A DNA stretch of 64,000 bases from Tricholomella constricta (lineage: Eukaryota; Basidiomycota; Agaricomycetes; Agaricales; Lyophyllaceae): positions 868,001 to 932,000 of the forward strand of contig JAACJP010000001.1 in assembly GCA_013368375.1 (NCBI GenBank). The letters run 5' to 3'. The notes below the pieces were generated by a model. It ran no database searches, was not told the origin of the DNA, and worked only from the letters and a program-made list of their open reading frames with translations. Made by a program: the position numbers and the translations under genes. Of the stretch, positions 42,294 to 53,642 are shown in pieces (the first letter of the stretch is position 1; the number at the start of each line of letters is the position of its first letter).

Positions 42294-44146
42294 TCACTCC
42301 ATCGCCACCTCCTCACCCTCGCCGCCAGCTGCACCGGTTTCATCGCCCTCGTCACCTTCGACCTCCCCAACCCCACTGCTCGAAGCGCTATCCTCACTGG
42401 AACCACTTTCATCCAATCCATTGCCAACTAGCTCGGCGCGGCGTTCCCGAAGTGCCGCCAAGGCGTCTACTGTACCGGCGACCTGCTGGTACAACTGATG
42501 CAGCGACCACCGCGTAATCTCTTGCCGGGACTCGAGGATCTGCACCTCCTGCACCAGAGTGCATAAGAAAGCGTTGCGCGAAAAGAGCGTGCGATCCACA
42601 TCCGCGAGATCGAAGCTGTCGACGATCGTGGTCGGGCGCGTATAGCCCAAACCTTCCAAATCCTCGTTATGGAGCAGACCCGGCGCGTTAGGGAGCGCTC
42701 CTTGCGACAAGAAACTGACGCCCATGCCCGCAGAACCAGCGGTGTGGAGCATCGAAAGGCGATGGGCAGTCGCCGCCAACTCGCGTTCTTGATCAGCGGT
42801 CAACACTGGAAGCGACTGACGCATCAACGAAGGGGGTTTGGCGTCGGGCTTCTCCTCGTCGGAATCCTCGACCATGGGGCGCGACATGACCCGACGGCGC
42901 AAACGCGAACTTGATGCCTTGAGAGTAGCAACCACCTGGTCGCGGCGGGTCGTCTCGCACTTCTTCGCGTGGATCTTGCACAGCGCGCAAGTACCGACAC
43001 CGGGCTTCTGAATGCAGTCGACCCCAGCGCCCGTACAGCGATCACACTCGAAAACAAATCAGTTAAGTCCGAAATACGGCGACCCGAACCGGAAAAAACA
43101 ACAAACTCACTGCTTCGTCGCGCACCCAATAATCGGGGCACTCCTCCTTGAACCGTTCGACGCGGGCCTGCCACTTGTCACCCATCGCGCGCCGCTTCCT
43201 TCTGCCCCCAACCATGTCCGCCTCCTGAATCTCCACCACCGACCCGTCCTCCTCGTCAACAGCGACTTCACGCTTGTGCTTGCGCTCGGGAGGCGCCGAC
43301 GCGTCACCAACAGCAGTAACGGGCATCGCACCTACGGTCGTTAGTGGGAGGCCACTGCGGGGGCTAAACACGATGCCCGAGCGAAGGGCGGACGTACCTC
43401 AACGGGGACAACGACGGTCTTCGCGCGAGACCCACCAACCGACATACGATGGGTAATCCATGTCTCCGGCCCCGGGGCACCTCCCACGCGGTCTTTCCCT
43501 CGCTCCTCTCCCGCCGACGGCGTCGAAACCCCGGGCGCACCACTGCCAGAAGCCGGCTCGTGGACCGACGCAGGCACAGAGACCGACGGCGTCACGCTAT
43601 CGCTGTCACTACGGGCCCACATCGCCTTCATGGCAGCGGTGTCAGCAACGAGAGCCGCATTTTGCCCTTCGAGCTGCCCTTCACCATGCCCCCGACCCCC
43701 TCCGCCACGCGGACCCCCTTCAAGACCCTCCGGAGCGACCGATTGAGAAGCGCGATCGCTCGTGGCCGTACCCAAGCAACGGCGCCATTCACGACGGTGG
43801 CGCGTATAATCGTCCTGCAGGACCAACGAAAGAGGATGACAAACAAGAAGAGCAGAACCCAAAGGAAAAGACACACCTCCGGGCACAAGTCCGCGAATTG
43901 CTTCTCCCATGCCTCATCACCTTCGATCGCGGCCCACAGCACTGTCAGTGCGTCCACCTCTTCTCGCCATTCGTAATGCCCTGGACCCGCCTCCTGCCCT
44001 CTGAGCACGGCTAACCCTTCTTGGAGGGCCTCGAGGACACTAGTTCGATCCTCGCGAGACGCGTCCTCCAGAAGCTGACACCAATGGACGTAATCGAGGC
44101 CCAGGTTCCGGATAACACGTTGAAAATCGGTGATAGGCTTGGACAT
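42294..44146 (-). pseudogene. Antisense cargo gene of element E: Zn2Cys6-cluster protein, probably decayed
   Basis: On the strand opposite to element E, exon 1 (44146-43877) is again exactly 270 nt and exon 2 starts at 43814. Exon 4 (43046-42294) begins at the cysteine cluster C-x2-C-x6-C-x8-C-x2-C-x6-C and ends in the conserved C-terminal domain (DSFDLADVDRTLFSRNAFL, LYQQVAGTVDAL) and an acidic tail. The third exon region (about 43390-43111) reads GRRKRRAMGDKW before the cluster. Between exons 2 and 3 the intron present in cargo gene 2 seems deleted and the frame is off by one base, so the gene is probably broken, although an unusual splice cannot be excluded. Protein similarity to cargo gene 2 is high across all parts. 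Confidence 0.75.
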
Positions 44147-44313
44147 GGCGGTGAAGAGAAAGGAGGGAACCGAAGAAGGAAGAAGGCATTAAAAAGAAAT
44201 TGGATGCGCCATTAAATTCCGTTGCACCGCCACCGCCTCCCACGCCACACCCGCGTCAAGGCTAGATCCTCCGGACCGAATAAACACCGGACCGACTGAG
44301 GACAGTCAGTGTT

Positions 44314-44329
44314 TCAAGTAAGGAGGAGA
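44314..44329 (+). promoter_or_regulatory. Polypurine tract of element E
   Basis: TCAAGTAAGGAGGAGA immediately before the LTR, identical to the tract of element C. Confidence 0.85.
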
Positions 44330-44855
44330 TGATGTGTACCACCCAAGGCTGAGTGCCGACCGACGCTCCGATGGACGCACCAACCACTATGAAGGCGTAC
44401 CGAAGCGGAAGCGACGAACGTGACCAAAGTACCAATCGGAGAAGCGCCACACCAGTCGGATGCCCCTTTTCTTGGCACACGGGCTTCGGGATAACCGAAG
44501 AATCAGCCAGCAACCACGCATGTTCGTACCCTAGACCCCTATGCACGGCTGAAACCACCCCCGAATTCGAAATACACTACGAAAGCACTCCTCTCCTCCG
44601 ATCGCCCAGCCACGGCACTGATCCGGCCGCGTCACGGAACCCCGCGCCCATGGACCCCTCGATCATAAATCCGATATAACCGACCCGACGTCCACATCCG
44701 ATCAATAAACACGTCCGTATCCGATCCGATGACCCCCTCCGATCAATAGCGCGCCACACCGTACCGCCTCTTCAAAAACGAATCGCGCGGTACCAAGCTT
44801 GGCGGCGACTCGCCAATATACCAACAAACACCTGCCTGGTCGCTCCTAGGAACGG

Positions 44856-45048
44856 TGGAGTGTCGCTACGCGGCACTCTGGGCCATTAGAATGTGAGAGG
44901 GCGACGTTGTTTGGTGTTGTTTGGCAGCAGCTTCGGCAGCTTAGTCATAGCATTACTCTTTTGGACATTTCGATACAGAATAATCATCTCATTCTGCCGT
45001 CTGCGCTCTCAACTAAGTCAGGTCGAGGGATCAACTTAGCCATCTCCA
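44856..45048 (+). repeat. 5' LTR of element F
   Basis: 193 bp, identical by eye to the 3' copy; TGGAG/CTCCA ends are perfect inverted repeats. Confidence 0.95.
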
Positions 45049-45389
45049 TCTGGTGACGACAGCGATTCAGCCTCATTTTAAAGCAACAAGTAATCGAAGT
45101 TTATTTTTTAAAGCTCAAAGTCCTCGAAGAAAAAACCCGAAGCAAAGAATTCGCGATCAAAGGAAGAAAAGACAACTCCCTCGAGCTGGCCCATCGAACA
45201 CAGTTTAGAATCAACGGTAGATTCGCCTCTCGAAGACCAGTCAGTCCGTTACCCCCCTCGAGTGCTCCATCTAGTTCTGCAGCATCACCACAACCGGACT
45301 CCTTGGGCTTCGGATCGCACCGCTCAACACCGTTCACATCACCGGCACCACAGATAAACCCACAGCAAGCGTTCCTAGACCCGTCAGAA

Positions 45390-46604
45390 ATGGCTGCCAT
45401 GCTTATTGAACCCTTTTGGGGAGACCTTCGGGAAAACGAGAATGCGCAAGATTTTTGGCGAGCTTTCTGCCGGGCCATGGCCGGCAAAGACGACGCCCAC
45501 AAGCTCGCGGAGTTCGAGAATTTTCTGCACTCGGACAGCATCGCAGACGAATGGTTTTCGGGACTAGACCCAGCGGCGAAGTCGACATGGCCGCTGCTCA
45601 AAGCCGCATACGACGCAAGGTGGCCGAAGGCTACAGTGGTGAGGAAAACGGCGACAGAGTATGAGGAGGAGTTACTCACGACGAAGTTATCGGAGGACGA
45701 GTTGGGGGAGATGAAGGTCGTTTCGGGGCGCAAAGTTTACACGCATGTAGCGTGGGCGGACGAGATGGGGCGACTGGCCAGGGAAGCAGGGGTCGAAGCG
45801 GGGGCGGTCTACATAGGCCAGGTCAGGAAAGGGTTGCCGGCCGTCATCAAAGCCAAGTTAGCCGATGAATATCAGACATGGGCGCTGTTCCTGGGGGCCG
45901 TGAGGGGGATCAGCGTAACATATATCAAGGAGAGGGTGGCCGAAGAGAAGAAGCGGAAGGATATCTTGGAAGCCGTGAAAGGCCGAATCGCGCAGCTCGA
46001 GACACCCAGGACAACACTCGGGCGGCAGCTCGCGAACACCACGTTGGGTACAGCGACCATACCGCCAGCGGTGGGCACGACCCTGTTCGGGCAGGGCAGC
46101 GGCACGAGACACAACCCACCAGGCACGTACGGCAGGGGACCTCCCCGCCAATTCACTGCTGAGGAGAAAGCCGCGTTCCGCGCCAGGTACGCAACACTTC
46201 CGCATCACCCGGATTCCGAGGCAGGACGGCTGGCGCACCAGGCGCAGCAACAAGCGTGGGCCAAGGCCCACGGAGCTGGAGGACCGGTAACAGAGCTCAC
46301 ACCTTATCCGCTGAGGCCGGGTACAAGCAGAGTTAACAACAATGAATGCTACAAGTGCGGTATCAGTGGCCGCGACCACCCAGGACACGGACACCTTAGC
46401 TTCAACTGCCCAACACCGGACAACAAACAGCTTCACCCCCACGAGCAACGCTGGAGGGCCATCTGCACCAACATGCTGCGCGAACCCAAAGATAACACCA
46501 GGCCGGTGCGCTTTGTGGCGATAGACGATTACGGCACCGTAGAGGAAGTAACGGAGGCGGGAAGCGCGGAGGAAGCGGGAAAAGAGGGTGGGCCGTCCGA
46601 GTAA
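45390..46604 (+). CDS. gag: Element F Gag
   Basis: The first ATG of the frame is at 45390 (MAAMLIEPFWGDL); the frame is open further upstream without an ATG. The gag domain (AQDFWRAFCRAMAGKDD, FENFLHSDSIADEWFSGLD) is followed by a basic linker and an unusual zinc-knuckle-like segment CYKCGISGRDHPGHGHLSFNC near residue 315. Gag ends at 46604; the pol frame is -1 relative to it and overlaps it. Confidence 0.85.
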   Translation: MAAMLIEPFWGDLRENENAQDFWRAFCRAMAGKDDAHKLAEFENFLHSDSIADEWFSGLDPAAKSTWPLLKAAYDARWPKATVVRKTATEYEEELLTTKLSEDELGEMKVVSGRKVYTHVAWADEMGRLAREAGVEAGAVYIGQVRKGLPAVIKAKLADEYQTWALFLGAVRGISVTYIKERVAEEKKRKDILEAVKGRIAQLETPRTTLGRQLANTTLGTATIPPAVGTTLFGQGSGTRHNPPGTYGRGPPRQFTAEEKAAFRARYATLPHHPDSEAGRLAHQAQQQAWAKAHGAGGPVTELTPYPLRPGTSRVNNNECYKCGISGRDHPGHGHLSFNCPTPDNKQLHPHEQRWRAICTNMLREPKDNTRPVRFVAIDDYGTVEEVTEAGSAEEAGKEGGPSE

Positions 46605-46606
46605 GC

Positions 46607-49600
46607 ATGCAACACCGGACGGCCCTGGAAGCGACAACGAACGACGGGGGCAGGGTCTCCACCGGCGACAGGGTGGCGGAAGGAGACGCAGTCGAAACCC
46701 GCTCTGTACTTCTTGACGAATCAAACATCATTAATCTGTACACCGCGGGACATGAGCAACAACGAGACAAAGACGGGAAGAACATACAACCTTTCGTGCA
46801 AACCATAAGCTTAGAGGGTCCGGGGGGAGAAGTTGTGCGAGTCTGGGGGATGTTCGACGATGGGGCCATGGTGGCGGCGATGTGTAGTCGGGTATATGAG
46901 AAGGTGAAACACCGCTTGGGCGCGACGAGACCGTCCAAAAGGAAACTCCGAATGGCAGATGGGAAAGTGGTAGAAGCGGAGGCAGTATGGGAAGGGATGA
47001 TCGGACTGGGCGGGGTTCGCATACGGGGTTCCTTCGAGGTTTTCGACAGTGGGGGAAGCTGGTCCTTCCTCTTCGGCAAGCCGTTGATGGTCGCCTTTGA
47101 TGCCGTGCATTACTACCGACGCAATGAAGTCACCATAACGGTGGGCGACACAACGGCGACGCTATCAAACCAGTTCAGCAATACGCAGTTTGGCGACCAC
47201 ATAATACATTACCTTGGTTTCGGTGAGGCGCACCATATCGATGGAGAAAGCACGCAAGGGGAGAGAAGGGCTGTGGGAAGTGGGCCAGAGATGGGTAGGA
47301 ACGAGCAGGAGGATGTCGGAACAGAGCAAGGGTGCGCAAGGTCAGGGGCCCCAGAAACGGAGGAGCTCGGCAGCTGGAGCATAGCCCCCGTATGCTTCGT
47401 ATCCGAGGATGCGCCATCCGACGACCCAGGCCCATCCATGCCTGCTAACGCGATCAGTTCGGAAAAGGGCATATATACACGGCGAACGAACCCGTTTCAG
47501 CCAGCGAGAGTGGCGGAGGTGTTACGGCAGGTGACGGTGGGGGACGATCTGTCGGAGGCCGAAAGGGCGGAAGTAAAGGCTTTCATAGCACGAAACGCTG
47601 ATGTGTTTGCGTTGTCAGTGGGGGAGGTGTTACCGGTTGAAGGAGCAGTGCATACCTTAGACATTCCGGAGGAGGCGACATTCTCAAAGAGGGTTCATCA
47701 ACGGCCACTCACTCCACCACAGCGGCAGTACCTGCATACGAAGATCAATGAGATGCTGGACGCCGGCGTTATCGAGCAATGCGAACCTGGACAAGTGAAG
47801 TGCGTGTCGCCGACGACGTTGGCACAAAAGGTCCACCAGGGCGCCGGACTCACCCTCGAAGAACTACAGCACCGAGTAAACGACCAATGCATAGAGAATG
47901 GGCTCGCACCATACTTTCCGATGCCAGAGAGGCCACCAAACCGGCCGGTTGCAGATAAAGAAGAACCCGAACCTAAATGGCGTATTTGTCAGAATTTTGC
48001 GGAGATCAACAAGATCACCAAGGTCGCGCCAATGCCGCAGGGCGACATTCGCGCCAAGCAGCAGAAGTTGAGTGGGAAGAGATGGGTCTCGTTGTTTGAC
48101 TTTGCAGCGGGGTTTTACGCAGTGGAGGTGGCGGAGGCTTCAAGGCCGTCTACGTCGAAGGGCGGGGGTACTTCTGGTACCGGAAGATGCCCTTTGGCCT
48201 AACAGGAGCACCGTCAACATTCGCACAGATGACCGCGCAGAGCCTGCACGACTTACTAGTGCAAGAAATCCTGGAACTGTTCGTCGACGATGGAGGCACG
48301 GCGGCGGACAAGTTCAGAGACATGATGGGGAAGCTGGAGACCATTTTCGGGCGGTGTCGAGAGAAAGGGTTGTCGATTTCGGCCGCCAAAACGCTGCTGT
48401 TTGGGACTACGGGGGTGTTCGCAGGCGCTTCTGTGGGCCCGAAAGGTGTGCAACCGGACATGGCGAAACTGACGGCGATTGTCAATTGGCCGCAGCCAGA
48501 GGACGCACAAAATCTTGCAGCATTCCTGGGACTAGCGGGCTGGTTTCGAGACTTAGTGCATGGGTATGCGAAGGTTGAAGCACCGTTGAGGAACTTACTG
48601 CGGGAGGTGGAGATACCGGCCGGAGCATCGAAGTCGGTTTATCGGAGGACAATGGCGAATTTCAAGCTAGTGGACAGGTGGACTACAGCGCACTCGGAGA
48701 GTTTCCTCGCGTTAAAAAAGATACTCACGTCGGAGCCGGTATTGCGCGCACCCAAGTGGGATGGAACGCCCTTCGTCGTCACCACAGACGGCTGCATGGA
48801 CGCATTCGGTGCAGTGCTTGCGCAGCGGTTCGAGACGATCACCCCCAATGGCGCGTCCGTCACGAAGCTCCACCCCATAGGTTTCGCATCCAAACGAACC
48901 TCCACAGCAGAGGAGAAGTATAAACCGTTCTTGCTGGAGTTCGCGGCCTTGAAGTTTGGTCTGGACAAGTTCTCGGACACTGTGTGGGGGTTCCCCGTTA
49001 TCATTGAGACGGACTGTCAGGCGCTTCGAGACGTACTGATGAGCGACAAACTGAGCGCTACGCACGCACGATGGAGAGACGGGATCCTAGCCCATCAAAT
49101 CATCGACGTACGACACGTCCCAGGGAAAATAAACGTAGTGGCAGATGCGCTGAGCCGGAGGGCAGAAGGAACGGAGAAGAAGGCGGGAGACGGCAGCGAG
49201 TGGTCGGTCTGCGAGGACTGGGAGTCAGTGACGGGACTGGTTCACGACATCTTCAGCATGACAACACTAACCGAAGGAGAGGCATTGCGGCAGAGGTTTG
49301 TGGAGGAGCCGGTGTTTTTGGAGGTCGTAGAGGCTTTGCTGGAGTTGGACCACGGGAAGGACGCACAAGACAGGAGGCGAGCGAAGCACAGGGCGTCGGA
49401 ATACCTCATCGAAGGGGGGAAGCTGTGGCGAGTCGGCGGGGGACGGAGGGCCAGGGCAAGGGCACGAGTGGAGTGTGTCACGAGGAAGGAAGCGATTGAG
49501 TTGGCAAGGCTGGAACATCAGAAAGGAGGACACTGGCAGCGCGATCCATCAAGAAACGGCTTACCGACACGATCTGGAGCCCAGGGTTGGATGCGTCCAT

Positions 49601-50753
49601 CATCCTGGGCATCAAGGATTGCGGGCACTGCAAGAATTTCGGGAGCACTCACCTGCATGCGCTCCTGAATCCCATCACACGGCGGCACCCGTTCGAGCTG
49701 TTAGTCGGCGATTACCTCGCGATGCCGGTAGGGGTGGGCGGCTACCACACGGTCGGTCTATACCTCGACACCTACTCTCAACACGTGTGGGGGTACAAAT
49801 ACAAGACGTCAGGAAGTTCGAAGACGACGGTCGGCGCTCTCTCAAGCATCTTCCACGGATACGCGCCGGCGGAGACCTTCATGGCGGATGGGGGCAAACA
49901 TTTTGACAGTGAGGAGGTACGAACCTTCTGCGCGGAATGGGGCACGACAACGCACGTGGTGGCCGCCTATTCCCCGTGGGTTAACGGTCTGGTGGAAGGA
50001 ACCAACAAGTTGCTCCTGCACGTCCTGAAGCGGTTGTGCTCACCAGGGTTGGGGGAGGATGAGTACGAGAAGATGAGCGCAGCGGACCTGCCAAGGACTT
50101 GGCCGAATCGTTTTGATGAAGCGCTAAAGATTCTGAATTGGCGCCTACTACCAGCCTTCGACTTCACCCCGAAAGAATTGCTCTTGGGCCTCGTAGTCAA
50201 TACACCACGGACGGCGTTATCGGATAGCACGGCGGCGCTGACGGGAGACGCAGTCACGACGCAGATGGCTTACGCAGCACAACAAAGACTAGACGGCTAC
50301 GCGGCGGCCGTCAAACACGCCATCAAACGGAAGAGCGCTTTTGACAAGCGCGTACTTGCCGAGTCTAAACACGAGGTGGTATTCGAAAAGGGAGACCTAG
50401 TGCAAGTGTACCGAAACGATCTAGACTACACGTTCAAGGCGGACCGGAAACTTTTACCGAAATGGTCTATACCCCGCCGAGTGGTCGATCGCAACGTGAA
50501 TTCCTACACGCTGGAAACGCGGGAGGGGGACAGTATAGCGGGCAACTTTAGCGCAAGGCGGCTGCGGAGGTTCTGGCCAAGGGCCGGAACGAAGTTGGCG
50601 GAAGAGCAGGCAGAAGTGGAACGGCAGAGGCGACAACGGCCGTCGCAACAACAGGGCCACGAGCAGAACCCGACAACGCAGGGCAACGGAGCGCAGCTTG
50701 AGGAGGAGAATGATCCGACGTCAGGGCAGGGCGACGCGGGCGTCGCCACGTGA
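46607..50753 (+). pseudogene. pol: Element F Pol with two frameshifts (protease, RT, RNase H, integrase)
   Basis: Three frames in series encode one polyprotein. 46607-48202: protease-like segment with an atypical DDG (WGMFDDGAMVAAM) and the start of RT (RVHQRPLTPPQRQYL, RICQNFAEINK, SLFDFAAGFYAVEV). From about 48150, one frame back: MPFGLTGAPSTFAQM, the RT catalytic FVDD (LELFVDDGGTA), RNase H (TTDGCMDAFGAVLAQRF, HVPGKINVVADALSRR) and HQKGGHW. From about 49550, one more frame back: CGHCKNF, LLVGDYLAMPVG, FMADGGKHFD, SPWVNGLVEGTNK. The first shift lies in CAAGGCCGTC, where a short deletion between repeats is likely. The second looks like a one-base loss. Confidence 0.85.
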
Positions 50754-50765
50754 AGGGGGGGCACA

Positions 50766-50958
50766 TGGAGTGTCGCTACGCGGCACTCTGGGCCATTAGA
50801 ATGTGAGAGGGCGACGTTGTTTGGTGTTGTTTGGCAGCAGCTTCGGCAGCTTAGTCATAGCATTACTCTTTTGGACATTTCGATACAGAATAATCATCTC
50901 ATTCTGCCGTCTGCGCTCTCAACTAAGTCAGGTCGAGGGATCAACTTAGCCATCTCCA
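50766..50958 (+). repeat. 3' LTR of element F
   Basis: 193 bp, preceded by the polypurine tract and followed by ACGG. Confidence 0.95.
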
Positions 50959-51467
50959 ACGGTAACCCTATCGGATAGATATAAAAGACGCACCATGTAG
51001 TAGCTACATCCCCCAGTGAAATACACCCCATATTATCCCTCAAACTCAGAGTCAATAGCTCAAACAAACCCGTCCATCGTCGTCTCAGAGTCGTTCCGAT
51101 CGTAAAACTCGTCGCACACCATTGCACGCCGTCGCAAACATCGCCAGAAATCGTATTCATTAACCGTCGTTCAGCCAAATCATCGTCACAAAGAACTCGT
51201 AAGTTCTCCTCGTCAGTCTCGTTCATCTCGTGTCGCGCACCGGACACTCCAGTCGCACTTGCGACCGATATACGTCGCAACCGGTCACATATCGTTGCGA
51301 CTGTCATAGACCAGTCGGTTCTCTGACTAGTAGCGGGTCCAACCATACCTACTCTTACCAGCCCAGCACACTCGCGTGTTCGGGAACTTTTAACACTTCT
51401 CGCCCAAATTTAGTTGTTAGTGGTTTTGTTGTTGTGCACAGCACCTACAGGCCTTCTAGCTCTATCA

Positions 51468-52436
51468 GCGGATACCCGAGGTCCACCAAAACGGACCCCC
51501 CAAATATATTTTTGGCTGACGAGGAGCGAGATGGCTACACAAAAGGAGAGACGACGTAGAAAGCAACAAAAACGAAAGAAGGGCTAAGTGGCGGGTGGGC
51601 GAGTGAGAAGACGGAACCGAGCTAATATAGTAGACTGATTAAAATAAAATAGAAAAAGCAGCAGGGCCGAATGCGTACGATTAGAGGTTTGACGAAGTCA
51701 AACTAAGAATCGACAAAGGTGAGTGCGGAGCATGACGTGGCGGAGCCAGGAGGATGAAGCTTACCGGAGAACCAGTGATGAACAGAAGATAATTTAGGGG
51801 AGAGACAGGATGAACCTGTTATCACTGGAAAACTGGAAGAGAGGTGAGCTGGAGCGCAGTTGGCAGAAAGGCATGGAGTGCATACCTGGGCTGGGATGTC
51901 GAAGACTGAAGAAAAGGAGAGGCGGAGCCTCCCAGCCCAGGGTTTCATATTTGCAGCCCCGATCCTCCTGAAAAGCTTCCTTGTGCACCACATCTGCTAA
52001 ACGATAGCGCGGTGTGGAGGTTCAAAGAGGAGCGAGACTGAATGTGGGGCCATTCGAACTCAGCGGGCATGATCCAAGTGATCTGCCCTGAGGACGAAGC
52101 GCTGAGACACGTGGAGGGGTCTGGACACGGGCGCAGAGGCCTGCAAAATCACTCATTACCCCTGGAACCTGTTGTAATATAAAGCTAATACGTGTTGTAA
52201 GTAAAGAGACCGTAAATGAGTAAAAACGGTCACATACCTCAGTCGTTATTGGGGAATTGACTGAGGTACAGGGCGCGCGCCATCACGTGAGCTCCAGCAC
52301 GTCAATTAGGGCGAGTCGCATCCATCTACAACAGAACCCGTAGTTACAACAACCTCTGCGCGATCTGCTTCAGAGTCAGGTGGGGGCAGAGGGAGCAGGG
52401 TCTAGAAGGAGCGGGGTCTAGAGAAGTTGTAGCCAC
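51468..52436. repeat. DIRS/Ngaro end region, right copy
   Basis: Nearly identical to 39727-40681. Its first 60 bases (GCGGATACCCGAGGTCC...) are related to 52437-52500, so the end of this element contains direct repeats, as in the split-direct-repeat layout of Ngaro/PAT-type elements. No gene is seen. Confidence 0.6.
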
Positions 52437-52622
52437 GAATGATGGATACCGGATACCAGAGGTCCGCCGAAACGGCCCCCCGAAATATATTTTTGGCTGA
52501 CGAGGAGCAAGATAGCTGTAAAAGGAAAAGGCGAGAGTGTTGATGATGGGGTGGATGGTGGTGCTAAGGGATGTAAAAGCAAGGAGCTCAGGGGAAACAA
52601 CTGAAAACTAAGAGGGAGGACA

Positions 52623-53640
52623 ACGCTAGAGAGAGGCCAGCTGCTGTTCGGCGTGCACAGTGGGGTTATCCCAAATATAGATCTTCCATGCCGCTGACGA
52701 CCAGCGACCCAGTGCCTGTATGATGTCCTTGGACAGCCCCAGGCTGGCATAGAAAGCGGCACCGCTGGCATGTAGCAACTGTCCACCAAAATCCTGCCTG
52801 AGCAGAGAGAAGAACCGCCGGCTGAACCAGGCCCGGGTCGGGTGAGAGCCGTCTTCACACAGGAAGAGGGCGAGATGGCTCCCGTGAACCTGATCATAGT
52901 GAGAAGCGTATTCCTGGAGCAGGGACACCAGGTCCACGGACTCCTGAGCAGTGAAAAGGATATCTGTGCTGCGATAGAATGGGTCCGACTTGTGATACGG
53001 CAGGTGATACTGCACCCACCAGGGAACGTCCGCGAGGATCGCCGAATGACCTTCCGCCAGTCAAAAAGAGCCTTCCCATGCCTCTGAATCAGCTCACCAG
53101 AATGATGGCAGCCATAGAAGCAGCATGAGAGGATAACTGCGAACAAGAAATCATCATACGACCCTGAAACCTGGGCTGATTGGAGGAAGGAGACGAGATG
53201 AACGACATGGAGGGGGAGCTTACAGCGGACGGGATCAGCCTGAACCTTCTTTGACACGCGAATCGTCGCCTGGATGAGGGGATGAGACCGATTCTCATCA
53301 AAATCGGGGAATACGTCATGAAGAAAATGGTGAATGCCCGAGAGGTATTTGGGTCCAGAAGCGATATATCGGGAGGTGAAGGCAATGTATTGAGACAATG
53401 TGAGAGGAGTGGGATCCAACGGCAGCTTAGCGTTTAAGCAGAAATTGATGTAATCACGTGCGCCAGTGGCGTAACCAAGCGCAGTGGACTTTTCAATAGC
53501 ATTGACCTGTAAGTGCCAAGCATACAAATCCAGGGCGTCTAAGTCCACAGGGGGGCGAGTTGAGCACGTCGCGCTCAACCCACCCAGCACGCTTAAAAGC
53601 ACTCCCTCCAGCGCGCCAGCAGGAGCTCCCATGGGGGAGA
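52623..53640 (-). pseudogene. Tyrosine recombinase of a DIRS/Ngaro-type element
   Basis: The minus-strand frame 53632 to about 53020 (DLYAWHLQVNAIEKSTALGY, PLTLSQYIAFTSRY, LSCCFYGCHHSGELI) and, after a frameshift, 53015-52626 (PTRAWFSRRFFSLL, ALGRWSSAAWKIYI) together form a tyrosine recombinase with the terminal Tyr in KIYI. Both expected catalytic Arg positions (CHRSGEL and the H-x-x-R box in related proteins) read His here, consistent with G-to-A changes. It is therefore inactive. In DIRS elements this enzyme replaces integrase. Confidence 0.8.
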
Positions 53641-53642
53641 AA

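Larger units (their letters stand above)
44856..50958 (+). mobile_element. Element F: Ty3/Gypsy element with identical 193-bp LTRs, nested in an LTR of element E
   Basis: LTRs 44856-45048 and 50766-50958 start TGGAG, end CTCCA and are identical over 193 bp by eye. The target duplication is ACGG (44852-44855, 50959-50962). A primer site TGGTGACGACAGCG starts two bases after the 5' LTR (45051) and the purine tract GAAGGGGGGG (about 50752-50761) precedes the 3' LTR. Gag and pol are present in the order protease, RT, RNase H, integrase. Despite very recent insertion, pol contains two frameshifts, so it is either newly broken or was mobilised in trans. Confidence 0.95.
44330..51467 (+). repeat. 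3' LTR of element E, split by element F
   Basis: 44330-44855 plus 50963-51467 together form one 1031-bp family E LTR. The break coincides with the ends of element F and its ACGG duplication. After the LTR comes GCGG (51468-51471), the same flank as the solo LTR at 38718-39726. Confidence 0.9.

Noticed and set aside
38718..44329. Element E as a full-length element with 5' LTR at 38718-39726
   Set aside because: The LTR is followed by GCGG and by the same DIRS end sequence that follows the 3' LTR, not by a primer site and gag. It is a solo LTR; E itself starts mid-pol at about 40682.
45101..45733. Minus-strand 210-codon frame opposite element F gag
   Set aside because: No motif and no splice signals like those of the cargo genes. 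It is a shadow of the gag frame.
45390..50753. Three successive -1 frame changes in element F as programmed frameshifts
   Set aside because: The second and third fall inside conserved RT and integrase motifs, with local signs of deletion (direct repeat CAAGGCCGT; one missing base). Only the gag/pol change can be programmed.
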